Below, piece after piece: positions 10,886 to 21,581 of a DNA stretch of 64,000 bases. Positions within the stretch are counted from its first letter, which is position 1, and each line of letters starts with the position of its first letter. This DNA comes from Tetragonia tetragonoides (Eukaryota > Streptophyta > Magnoliopsida > Caryophyllales > Aizoaceae), in contig CM076151.1 of the NCBI GenBank assembly GCA_038025085.1, forward strand, positions 9,057,001 through 9,121,000, in the 5' to 3' direction. The position numbers were made by a program, and so were the translations under genes. The notes under the pieces were generated by a model. It was given only the letters and a program-made list of their open reading frames with translations, had not been told where the DNA came from and made no database searches.

Positions 10886-13073
10886 TGTCCCACCTAAATG
10901 AGTAAAGAAATTTTCTGTCACAAAAAATTTGGATTGCTGTTTTTATTTGTGATGCTGTTATAGCTCTGTAAGGTTACAACCTACACATATAAATATCTTA
11001 GTTGTGCACCCTATTTGTACATTTGTTAATGTGTCAATTTTCTGAAATCGAGTATTTATAAGTTGCGTAAATGTGATATTGAAAACTTTAACTTGTTTGG
11101 CAGCTTTGGTAGAAATCATAAATTCTAGGCAGTTTTTACTTTATCGAGAAAACCCCTTTAGATTTATTTTTTTGCTGTATTACTGAAAGTAGAGTTGAAA
11201 TTAGTTGGTATATTCGTGAAGTAGTTGCTTGTTTCTTATCCCCTAATCAAAATGTCACTAATCATTGTTGCTCACCTGGACAGAGCTACCTGAATCTGAA
11301 CTGTACATGTATTTGTTGGCTGATATGATATTTCCTATGTGACTTTGATATCTTTAATTAAGTGTAATATGATTTGTGATGTAAAACATATGAAGGCACC
11401 GATTCTGTCTGGTAGAGAACCCACAGCTACCAAGGAGGAGAGAATGCTTGGTAGTGAATGATCAGAAGAATTGAGTGGCAAAGTAAATCAGGTATGCTTG
11501 TCCTGCTGAAATGGATGCTGTGATAGTAGGCTTTTAGAAAGCTATTCAATTAATCATAGCTTATTGAATTTTTACCCAAATGCATGTCACATGTGAAAAA
11601 CTGTGAATAAAATCAAAATAAAGTTCTAAATGCATGAAACATAGAAATTGCTTTGTTTTCGTGCTGACTTTTCTTTCTTTCTTTTCTTCTTCTTTTTGTT
11701 CCCCCTGTCTCCAGTTTATATTGCGGAGGACTAATGCATTGTTATCTAATCATCTACCACCAAAGGTATGACAATTATGCTGCTCTAGCCTCTAGGACAT
11801 GATTCAATATGTTGGCTATCCGATTTGTCGCTGAATACACTGCAAGATGACTTTCATATAATACTGTGCACTTCTTTGAGTTTTTGAATCTGCAATCTTC
11901 TCTGTTTCTTTGATAAAAGATATCTGTCATGATTAGTATTTGGTTATTGCAGATTGTTGAAGTTGTTTGCTGCAAACTAATTCCTCTGCAGTCAGAACTG
12001 TACAATCATTTCATACATTCAAAAAATGTAGGTAATCTCTCTTCTGGTCAATGTAGAACATAGTACATAGCATCCTCTAGTCATTGGTGTCAATCCCTGT
12101 CTCCTGGTCAATTTAGAGCATAATGTCTTCTATACATTGGTGCCAAATCCCATGAAAATTTATTCTATTTTTTTTCTCCTTCTGTGACCAGGTAAAAAGA
12201 GTAATTGCTGAAGAAGCTAAGCGATCAAAAATTTTAGCTTATATTACAGCTCTCAAGAAGCTCTGCAATCACCCAAAGGTATCAGTTTAGTGAACACTGA
12301 ACATTTTGATGTCTTGGATTGAGATAATAGCTGCAGATATGTCAATGCACAATACTCTTGTAGCCCAAATGGTCTAAGCTGGGTCTGATACTGAGAAAAA
12401 TTTAGCATTAAATGTCGATAGCAAAGACCTCTACCACCCCGTTTGCAATGTCACTTTAGTGAAGTTTTTCTATCCATTGCTTATATACAACTCCAGATGT
12501 GCTTTCTTATATTTGAGAATTCATGACTGCGGATAGGAATATTTATTGGATTGGGTTACCCATATTTCCTCTTTTGACCGGCATATGCATCTAAAATGAC
12601 TTAAATGGTGTCCAGATGCTCTTAGATCGTGTGATTCATCAGCCTTGAGACTACCTTCTACAATTGGTAGTTACTTAGAATCATCAGTGCCATACATATT
12701 TATATCTCTAAATTGGCAGAGTTCACAATAGTCTTGCTTTTCAATTACTGCTGTTGCTTTAGAAAACATGGGATGTGAGGTTGAGTGCAGATGTTTATGT
12801 GAAGACCAGCTTTAGTAAGGAACCAATCATCAAATGTCAAAAGCCGGTTCTTTGCCAACTTATCATTAGGATTTTGTTTGATAAACTGTAAACCCTGATA
12901 CAAAAGGCAAGTATTGGGTACAGACTACATATATTAAAAAACATAATTAGCTTACTATTTGATAGACAATCCTGTAGTCTTGATAATAAGATGATCAATC
13001 ACCACTCACCATAAAACAGAACCAATCTATGATGCCGTGTAATATTTCTTCATGGATATGTAGGCATGAGCTC

Positions 13074-13245
13074 AAACCCTGAGGGGTAGCGCAGCTGGAA
13101 AGATCTCTGAGAAGTATTCTAGAGGTCCCAGGTTCGAGTCCCTCGGGGCCACTGGAGGTTTTCCTGGTTGTTAACTTCAGGGCCCATAGATTAGTCAAGA
13201 AAAGCTTGGACACCCATGTTATTCATAAAAATAAAAATAAAATTT
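13074..13245 (+). mobile_element. tRNA-derived SINE (family shared with 35281-35400)
   Basis: Box A TAGCGCAGCTGG (13087-13098) and box B GGTTCGAGTCC (13131-13141) give a pol III promoter. The tail is AAAATAAAAATAAAAT. A perfect 13-bp target duplication, TAGGCATGAGCTC, flanks it (13061-13073, 13246-13258). It sits in the longest RAD54 intron. The shared body (TCTAGAGGTC, ACTGGAGGTTTT) links it to the copy at 35281-35400. Confidence 0.85.
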
Positions 13246-14622
13246 AGGCATGAGCTCTTTTAAAAATGGCAATCTCAGAAATGTTTTTGATATGTAGGGA
13301 ATTCTCTTCCATTCGCGGAGGCTATATCTACATTTATCTCATGAGCAACTCCCTTCACACTCAAAATGGAAACACACTAATTATTTTGCTTAGTTCTCTC
13401 TCTCTCTTTCTGTCTCATATACAAGTTACCATTCATTGCAGCTCATATACGACACCATAAAGGGTGGGAATTCAGGAATATCAGGCTTTGAGGACTGCAT
13501 GCGCTTTTTCCCCCCAGAAGTTTTCTCTGGAAGGTAACTCTTTAATATGCCACATTGTAATCTTAGATGTCATCTCAAACCTCAGATTAAATAGATCCCC
13601 CTATTGTGCTCCCAGATCTGGAGCATGGACTGGTGGTGATGGTATTTGGGTGGAGTTATCTGGGAAAATGCACGTATTAGCACGTTTACTTGCTCAGTTG
13701 CGCCAAAAAACAGATGATAGAATAGTTCTGGTCTCAAATTACACCCAGGTAATTGCTTCTGTATATGTATTGCTTTTACAGTTTTACTCAACTTGAAACT
13801 TCGAAAGTTCGGATATCCTTGAATGATTATGCATGCAATCTCTTTTCATAATACCATATCCATGTGTTCCCGTGTTTATTTACTATTAGTACTTGTTTGC
13901 ATCTCTTGCAGAATGATTCCGTTTTGTACTCCTAAGATGTGGTTTCCTTCTTATTACCTTATTTTCCTCCCTCCCTCTCCCAGCTGCCCTCTATTACTAT
14001 GTCTGTGTGTCTATGGGTATAAACTCTTTGCTGATCATCTAGTTTGCTTTCAGACACTTGACCTCTTTGCTCAACTTTGTCGCGAGAGAAGATACCCATT
14101 CTTGAGACTAGATGGGTCTACATCAATCAGCAAACGGCAAAAGCTGGTCAACTGTTTCAATGATCCTTCAAAGGTGTCTATTTACCAACTTGCATCTGCA
14201 ATTTTGCAGTGAACTTTCAGTTCCCTCAAGTGTAAATTGCCTTGCAGGACGAGTTTGCCTTTCTCTTAAGCAGCAAAGCTGGTGGCTGTGGCCTAAATTT
14301 GATTGGTGGAAATCGGCTGGTCTTGTTTGATCCTGACTGGAATCCTGCCAATGATAAACAAGTAAAGAGTGCAATCATCATCTCATACAAATTTATTTAG
14401 CTCCTCTTTTGGAATATTCTTATCTAAAGTATTGTGCCGTGTCATGTGTGCGTGCAGGCTGCTGCAAGAGTTTGGAGGGATGGACAAAAGAAGAGAGTAT
14501 ACATCTACAGATTTCTGAGTACTGGAACCATTGAAGAGAAGGTTTTGATCAATACATTACTCAGCTAACTCTTTTTAAGGAATATCAGAAATTTCATTAT
14601 TCAATAAAGGTTTTGTCTAGTA

Positions 14623-14815
14623 CTCCTTCCATCCCAGAGTGACTGTATCGTAGGCTTAAGATGTATGTTAAGAACTAGATAAGGAACTAGTGTAGGATTC
14701 AACCAATAGTTTATTAGTATAGTGGGAATAGTGAAAGTTGAGGGATTAAAATTGTAATACAGTCAGTTAGGACATCCTAAAATTGAAAGGACAGTTACTC
14801 TGGGATGAAGGGAGC
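14623..14815. mobile_element. Stowaway-like MITE
   Basis: The ends are imperfect inverted repeats about 24 bp long (CTCCTTCCATCCCAGAGTGA at the left, matching the complement of CTCTGGGATGAAGGGAG at the right). The left flank is TA and the right CA, so one copy of a TA duplication may have mutated. It is 193 bp long with no coding and lies in a RAD54 intron. Confidence 0.75.
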
Positions 14816-16004
14816 ATTTGATTAGTAGTTTATGAAACTTGACTCATAAGTGAAGCTGCCTTTGATGTACTAGAGGACGTCTGGTTCTTCAGCTCTTATT
14901 TCATCACAATTCCCAAGTTAAAAAGACAACCTTTTCTTGTGAAAACTATGAAGGTATACCAGCGTCAGATGTCTAAAGAAGGGCTTCAGAAAGTTATTCA
15001 ACAGGAGCAAACTGATTCTGACAAGGTAATTTAGTTTATCTGCTTTATCCTTTCTTTGCATTTTGTAGTTGCTCCTGTGGATAGTCTGTTAATGATCTCA
15101 TATTCAGGGTAACTTTTTCTCAATGGAAGATCTACGCGATTTGTTCACATACCAGGCCAATGTGAGTATCGTTATCCTATTTAGAGTGCTCTGAAGCAGG
15201 AAATCTATATTCAGAATGTGAAAATTATGTTCAAACAATGCCTTCACTTTTATAAAACCATATGCCTGGAACCAAGTGAAAAGGTACAAAAAACAAAGAT
15301 CAATCATAAAAGTATGATATTGATGCTGAGCGGATTTTGACTGTGTATCGGTGTAATCCAAACGTGTTATATTAGACTATTATCATACATGGGTTGATGC
15401 ATCATATTTTTGCGTTAGGTATTGATTCATGTATTTTCTGCAGGTCTGAGATCCATGAAAAGATGAACTGCAGTCGTTGTAGAAACAATTATGCCACAGA
15501 GAGTGACATGATTGCAAGCACAACGGAGGTGAATGGAGTTGAATCGGTCTGTGAAAGTGACCGATCAGGTCAAGATGATGTTGATATTGGTGGATTTGCA
15601 GAAATTACTGGATGCTTGCATAAGTTAAAAAGTTCAGAGAGACAGGTATTCTTTCACCGTTTGCTTGGATGGTATAACAGTTCATTATGGGGTTTGGTAG
15701 CTCATATCTTTAGGGGCTTGTTTTTAGGTGGGGAGTCCTCTTGAAGAGGATTTGCTTAATTGGGGTCATCATTTCTCGCCCACTTCAGTGCCTGATGTTC
15801 TTTTTCAGGCTTCGGCAGGTGATGATGTAAGTAAACTTTTCAGTGTATTTCCAAGTTGCTTATGAAGTTCTTTCACGTCCACCATTTCCAGTGGAGCCAA
15901 AAGCTTCACTACTTTTTGGCTTTCGGAATATAATGGACTAAAGCAAAATGGCTTATAAAACTGTTGGCGCTTCTTATTTATTGTGAAGTTGTCAATGGTC
16001 GTCG

Positions 16005-16137
16005 CACTTCGGATCTCGGGTCAAACGGAAACAGCCTCTCTGTGAGACTCTCACAGGGGTAAGGCTGCGTACAACCGACCCCCCCTCACCCCGCCTAGGT
16101 GGGAGCCTCTTTGGAGGCACTGGGGTAATGTTGATGT
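16005..16137 (+). mobile_element. Au-type SINE fragment
   Basis: Contains the recognisable Au order. A box-B-like CGGGTCAAACGG comes first, then AACAGCCTCT, GGTAAGGCTGCGTACA, the CCCGCC..GGTGGGAGCC stretch and a short TTGATGTT tail. The 5' box A part is degenerate. Located in the intron before the last RAD54 exon. Confidence 0.65.
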
Positions 16138-16926
16138 TATGAAGTTCTTTATTCTCTGGCATTTATTCTGTAAAGTCAAATGTGTAGTGCAAATTACCTC
16201 TACTGGGCAAATCCATCTATAGAGTTATTACAATCATTTATTTTTTGTTTTTTGTTTTTTTCAAGGGTCTATTAGTCCTGCATGCTGCTGAAACTTCAAT
16301 GCTTCATTATTTTGCAAGTGTTCTCACTGTGACAAGTTATAAGTAAAACTGATGCTAACATTTCTAAACATGTTAACACTTGGCCATGGCATTCTTTCCA
16401 AGGAACAATCTTCAATACAAGACAAGATATGCCAATGTGATAAAGCATAATAAGTTACTACAATAGTGAGCGACTGAGCGGAGTCATACTGCAGCACCTC
16501 AAAAGTGAATATGTTGCGTTAGTTGCGTGATAGAGATTAGAGAGTGTTCATGCTTTGCTAAAATAATTTGCTTCTGCTTGATTGGTTATGCAGGTTACAT
16601 TTGTATATACAAACCAAATAGGAGGAAAACTTGTCCCTGTTGAATCCATGCGCCCTAAGTTTCAAGGTGTTGAAGGGAGTAGGACACTATCCAATTTGAA
16701 TCGTTCCAATTCAGAGGGTAATAGAAGCCCCATGACTAACTTGCCAGCAACATCCTTCAAACCTGTACAGGTTGGACCGATGAAATCAATTAGAAGTTCA
16801 TTAAGCGATGTGACAAATTTATCATGGAGATCTAAGCTCTCTCCCAAGAGTCTCAACAGGCAGCTACTGCTAAAAAGATCATGCCCTTCTACAGAGGTTG
16901 ATGATGTTGTGGTCCTTTTGGACTAA

Positions 16927-19376
16927 TATTGTGATCAGGCTGATATCTCAGGCAGATAGCTCAAGCTGAGAAGCCGTGGTGAAGGCCTTGGTAGCTGCAA
17001 GTTGGGTCAAATCGATAGGCAAGAGTGAAGTTCAGAGGCTCCTCAATCTGGTTAAAACAAAGAAAACTCATGGGTTTCGAACTTTCGATGCTACAAGAGC
17101 CTACAACATCGTTTTTGGTTGTCTGAAAGTTTAGGTCTTCCTGAAATCTAGTTTCCATTTGCCCGAGGTTGCTGAAGGCCTTTTGGCCTTTTGAGTGCTT
17201 CATGGTTATGGCTTACTGTTATCTGCGTGTCTAGAAACAGAAAAGGTAAAGTACAAATTTGTAAATATATTTAAACATTTTTTTCTTTGAGAAACCTGTT
17301 ACAATGATAGTTTTTTTTTCAGACAATATTTTTTAGGGGAGATAGAGATTTCTTTTTGTGTAGACCAACATTGTAAGAGGTTCCTCAAAAAAAAAAAAAA
17401 AAAAAAAAAAAAGGAAAAAAAAGGTACAATCTCATAAGAGTGACCAACTATCAACTGACCATTATTTACCCTATCCCAAAAAAAAAGAAAAGGCCATTAT
17501 TTTCGATGGAGAAGTATTCGTTGTCTACTTGGCTTTACCTTAAGTGCTGACTAATGCCAAACATTGAGTCATACCTCTCAATATTCAACATATTAGATGC
17601 ATCAATGAAGGTCTTCCATGTTATATGATGAAGAAATGAAAGAAAATAATGCTGTTATTTGTTCTTTTCGTACATTTTACAAGTCAAATTCAAGACCTAG
17701 ATACAACAGAAGGAATTATATGACTGAAAGTCTAAAACTACAAGTTCAACGAATCCATACAAAATTTTGAATCAATTTTTTTGTATATCCCCCTCATCCT
17801 TCTCTTATTGTAGGTAGTGATGGGTGAGTTGTGTCAGTATCAAAATGCGCAAGGTTTACATAGACAAGGATTGTTAATAACAAGATGGGGACAAGATCTC
17901 GTAGGCGTACGGGAGACCAGCCTCAAGACATTGTTCCTCTAGTCCCATTTTATTACTAATTAATCCAAGCAAGCACATGCGTTATCAATTGACCCGGCAG
18001 TAAGTAGTTTTGAGCATCCCCCCCCCCCCCCAAACACACACATTTCGAATGAAACATTGCCGCGTCATAACCCCCCAAACACACACATTTCGAATGAAAC
18101 ATTGCCGCGTCATAATCGCTATTGCCATCTCCAATCCAATGTTGAAGGCCTAAACTCTTTCCTTTATATTTCCATATATGTCATAAATTGACCCGGCAGT
18201 AGTGTTTTATGCCCTGTTAATAACGTTGCGCAACTTGAAATGTCTTTTACTTTGAGCATGGAAATTCCTGCTCAATAAGACTATAAGAAAAGAGAATTTT
18301 GCTCTGAATTTGAAGCAATCTCCTATCATACTCATTGTTGCTACAAGAACTTCCAAATGCATGCACCATTTCTGCTCCCAAATAGCATTTTGGCTTTTCA
18401 AGATGCTTGCAACATTTAATAGATCACCTCCGAGGTTGTTCCCAACAGAAGTACATGTCAAGCTCATCCCTCCAAGTAAATGGTTCCATTTATCTTCAAG
18501 TCTTCGCTAACATCCATGCTTATCATGCATGTGAACCAACCAAGCTATTATTACAGTTACTATGAATCCATCCCAGTTCTCATCCATAATTGGTGTCATT
18601 AGTCAATTTAATACTCATTTACTTAATCAAGTCAAGTCAATCTTACTGCTACATTAACAGTGAATGTCCTCTAATTTGTGCATTTGTTCCTATATTTTAT
18701 GAAAGCAATCACTAATCCCATAGAACTTGCCTCCAATTAGAAAAGGCCATAGCCATGTTAGCCTATTCCTAGGTTTAACAATGTATGATTGGTCTAGTTT
18801 TGGTTATTGCAGTGCTTCCAATATAATGTTGTCAAACATGAAGAAGTAGAAATAAAGCCAAAGAGACAGAAGAGGTCACATGGCAACAGATCCAAGAACC
18901 TGAAAAACTAATGTTAAGACGACCAAAAGAGCCAAACAGAGACATACACACACACACACACAAAATAAGAAGAAATAAAAAGAAAAGAGTGTAAACATGA
19001 ATGAAGTGACAAATCTAGATAACATGAGATGTTTAACTAATTGGCGAAAGAAGCCGCTGTTACAGGCAAATTTGACTCAAAAGAATAGTAATTTAACTTA
19101 ATGAACGCGAATCATTGATTAAACAATCCATTAGATTCTCGACTAGATTAACTTAAATATTAATTAATATAGTGTCTAGGATTAGGCTCTTTAAGGATGA
19201 GCTTCACATTCATGTCAGTCATCAAAGCCCTATAAGTAACACTTCTGGTACATGTTTATGATTATACCTCACTACAAATAAGTAAAAAAATAGAAAGGAA
19301 AGTGCAAAAAAGAAGAGTGCAGACGCTACAATCTAAATCTAACTAGGAAGATTTTGATAGCATAGCAGCATATATT
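16927..19376. other. Intergenic between RAD54 and SPRISFS-type gene
   Basis: No protein gene was found in about 2.4 kb. It holds the RAD54 3' flank, A runs at 17387-17412 and 17476-17490, a 45-bp tandem duplication (18026-18115) and a short CA tract (about 18949-18963). Confidence 0.5.
18026..18115. repeat. Two tandem copies of a 45-bp unit
   Basis: The unit starts CCCCCCAAACACACACATTT and ends GCCGCGTCATAA. Copies at 18026-18070 and 18071-18115 are identical by eye, so the duplication is recent. A longer C run precedes the first copy. Confidence 0.9.
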
Positions 19377-19847
19377 ATGGCTTGCAGTAGCTTAAAGCAG
19401 CAACAGCTGAACAGCTTTTCGAGCCCAAGGATCTCCTTCTCCAACGGCTTTGCTGAAACCGGGGGCGCTGAGCTGATCAAGAAGCAGCTGGTGCTGCAGA
19501 GTTGCAATAACAGCTGAGCAACAGCAACAGCAGATTTCGAGTTCTGTGTTGCAACTTACAGCATGAATCCAGCAGATGAGCTGTTTTTCGATGGAAAGCT
19601 GATTCCTTTGAGCAAGGATGATGATAATAATAATGTTAATGATTGTATTTCTCCCACATTTAAGAGCATGAATAAGGTCACCACCACCATCAGAGATGAA
19701 CTCCTCATCGACGACAATGATGCATCAGATGATGAACATCACAGCATCAGAACAAGGCTGCCAAGAGCATTAAAGGGTACATCAGCTTCAAGCTGCAAAT
19801 GGAAGGAAAGATTTAGTGGCTTCAAGATTAAGTCAACCCTTCTTTAA
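19377..19847 (+). pseudogene. SPRISFS-type small plant protein, interrupted by TGA
   Basis: From ATG 19377 a single frame of 156 codons runs to the stop at 19845-19847, broken only by TGA at 19515-19517 (codon 47). Its N-terminal motif SPRISFSNGF, the central DFEF..YSMNPADELFFDGKLIPL and the C-terminal RLPRALKG..CKWKERFSGFK are those of plant proteins annotated as membrane-associated-kinase-regulator-like or DUF1645-like. They have no known enzyme activity and are rich in Ser and basic residues. The frame continues cleanly on both sides of the TGA. It is therefore a single nonsense change (for example CGA to TGA) or a sequence error. Translation from ATG 19563 would still give the 94-residue C-terminal half. 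Family assignment is from motifs only. Confidence 0.55.
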
Positions 19848-20249
19848 TTAATCACCCTTAAGGCCTTTACTACATTTATTCAACTAGTTTTTAACAAATT
19901 GCAGGGGAAGATGACTTCTGCTAAGTTGCTAACTGTACTACTCCTTGGTTACTTTTGATGGTAGCTTAATTTAATTTGCTTGGACTTAGAAGCCTCTGAA
20001 CTGCATTGGTCCAGTTAATTGCTTACTTTAATTGGCTTTAGTTAATCCATTTTGCCTTGTGTATGTATAAATATTTCTGCGTCAGTGTAGTTGAATAATG
20101 GTGGAGAAGTCAGAAGTCGAGGTGATGTTCCTTTAATCTTGTCTAACACAATGCAAGTTTGTCTTTTAGCATATTTTATTTTTGTTTGATCACATCTTTT
20201 AGCATATTTATGGAGTAGTAAAAGTAATATATTTTTATTTTTTTTTCAT
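19848..20249. other. 3' flank of SPRISFS-type gene
   Basis: No coding or repeat was recognised in this AT-rich 400 bp. It probably contains the 3' UTR of the preceding gene. Confidence 0.4.
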
Positions 20250-20860
20250 ACTTCTCCAAGGTATCTATTGTCACCCGCGAAGGCCTTATGTGTCTCAGAT
20301 AGGTCATTTGGGTATTCGAACTTCATATCACCCTATAATTTCGGTGTTCGGTCCTTTAGAGTGGATAATTAGTAAAATGGATGTCCAAAACCTAATAGGG
20401 ACCAGATAACCAACCCTAAAAGTCTCTCATATCCACTAGGATGTCCCATACGATAGGGTGTGAAAATAACAACTTTAGTTTTGACTTTTGAGGCCCTCCA
20501 AAAGCCCAAAAACAGGTGAATTATAGCCTTCATTTTGGCTTTCCGAGGCCCCGTTCAAAATCTTGTCCGAACTTTTCCAAGGGGTCTATTGTCATCCACG
20601 AGGACTCCTTGTGCTCCCGGTAGGCCATTCGGGTCCCCAAACTTCATATTCTCCCATGAGTTATGTGTTCGGCCCTTTAAAAGGGGTGAACAGTAAAATT
20701 ATTCGTCCAAATCTAATAGAGAACCGGCAATCGACCCCCAGATCCTAACATGCCTCCTAAGGATATCCCGGTGTGTTATGGTGTAAAAATAATAACTTTT
20801 GTTTTGAGTCCCTCTAAAAGCGCAAAGCATCTTTTGGGAGGGATCCATGGTCACCAAAGA
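20250..20860. repeat. Diverged tandem repeat, unit about 320 bp
   Basis: Unit 1 starts at about 20251 (CTTCTCCAAGGTATCTATTG) and unit 2 at about 20572 (CTTTTCCAAGGGGTCTATTG). Landmarks recur in the same order: TTCATAT.CTCCC, TGTTCGG.CCTTTA, AGTAAAAT, GTCCAAA..CTAATAG, ATAACTTT.GTTTTGA. A third start appears at about 20829 (CTTTTGGGAGGGATCCATGG), so unit 2 is shortened to roughly 260 bp. It looks like the edge of a satellite or of a large repeat. Confidence 0.75.
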
Positions 20861-21581
20861 TGACCCCATATATCCTTCTTTTTTTGGGTGCAGAGGACCC
20901 TATATATATCTTAATGACGGACTAACGTTGGAAGATGAGGTTGAGGTTACAGGAGAGAAAAAGAGCATTTTTAGCTATTGAAACACTTCTAGAAATACTT
21001 TCCGTGAAAGTACTATTAAAGCCAAGTTCAGAAGACATTTTCAGGCAGAACTATTTAATACAAAATCACTTGAAAAATGCTTCAAGATATAACAACAAAC
21101 ACAGCCTACGCCAAAATGAGCCTAAACAAGAGACCCTCTTTTCAGGCTCCAAAACATATCAAACTATCATTAGTAATATCAACATCTAACAAGAGGTAAT
21201 ACCTAATCAGCTACCAAGATCTACAATATCTCCTACTTCCATCTCATAGATTGCCAAAGCCCAACACTGCCAGCCTCGTAGATCTGCTATTTTAATACAA
21301 CACAGGAAAGGGCAAACCAAAAAGAATGGATCCCTGCTCTTCTCCATATTCACTTACTAATTGCCTGTGAGGAAAAAGGGTGTGATGCTCCAAAGTAACA
21401 GTTATACAATAAACCCTGATATGTGTAAGGAAAAAAAAATTCAGGTAGATCTGCTAGATGTCCCACCATTCTCTATCTGGAGACCTATTCGAGGACAACT
21501 GAAAATGTGCATCCTACAGGCTGTGCGTATAAGAAATCTTTCATCCACGTGGTATTAAACCGCATGAAAACCTTCCACTTA
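20861..21581. other. Intergenic; 3' side of LOH2-type gene
   Basis: No convincing gene. The short open frames here have no familiar motifs. The part near 21581 probably includes the 3' UTR of the minus-strand ceramide synthase. Confidence 0.45.

Larger units (their letters stand above)
8209..16926 (+). pseudogene. RAD54: RAD54/CHR25 homologous-recombination translocase, probably disabled
   Basis: Twenty-one exons: 8209-8378, 8945-9319, 9613-9699, 9791-10027, 10095-10220, 10343-10399, 10497-10583, 11396-11491, 11715-11765, 11953-12027, 12192-12278, 13442-13533, 13616-13748, 14054-14173, 14248-14361, 14458-14541, 14954-15025, 15108-15161, 15444-15645, 15728-15826, 16594-16926. The product is a Snf2-family ATPase that drives Rad51 strand exchange in the nucleus. 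It has an acidic N-terminus, Walker A DDMGLGKT, the DEAH box ([10 protein letters not shown]), motif III SGTPMQND, and helicase-C motifs [18 protein letters not shown] and [11 protein letters not shown]. Three lesions break it. The frame slips after Walker A at about 9806-9815 (fits a 4-base loss). A TGA replaces an expected Arg codon at 11459-11461. One base is missing at the exon 18 donor (15166/15167). All other exons keep frame. Recent pseudogene or sequence errors; the intact neighbours favour decay. Confidence 0.85.
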
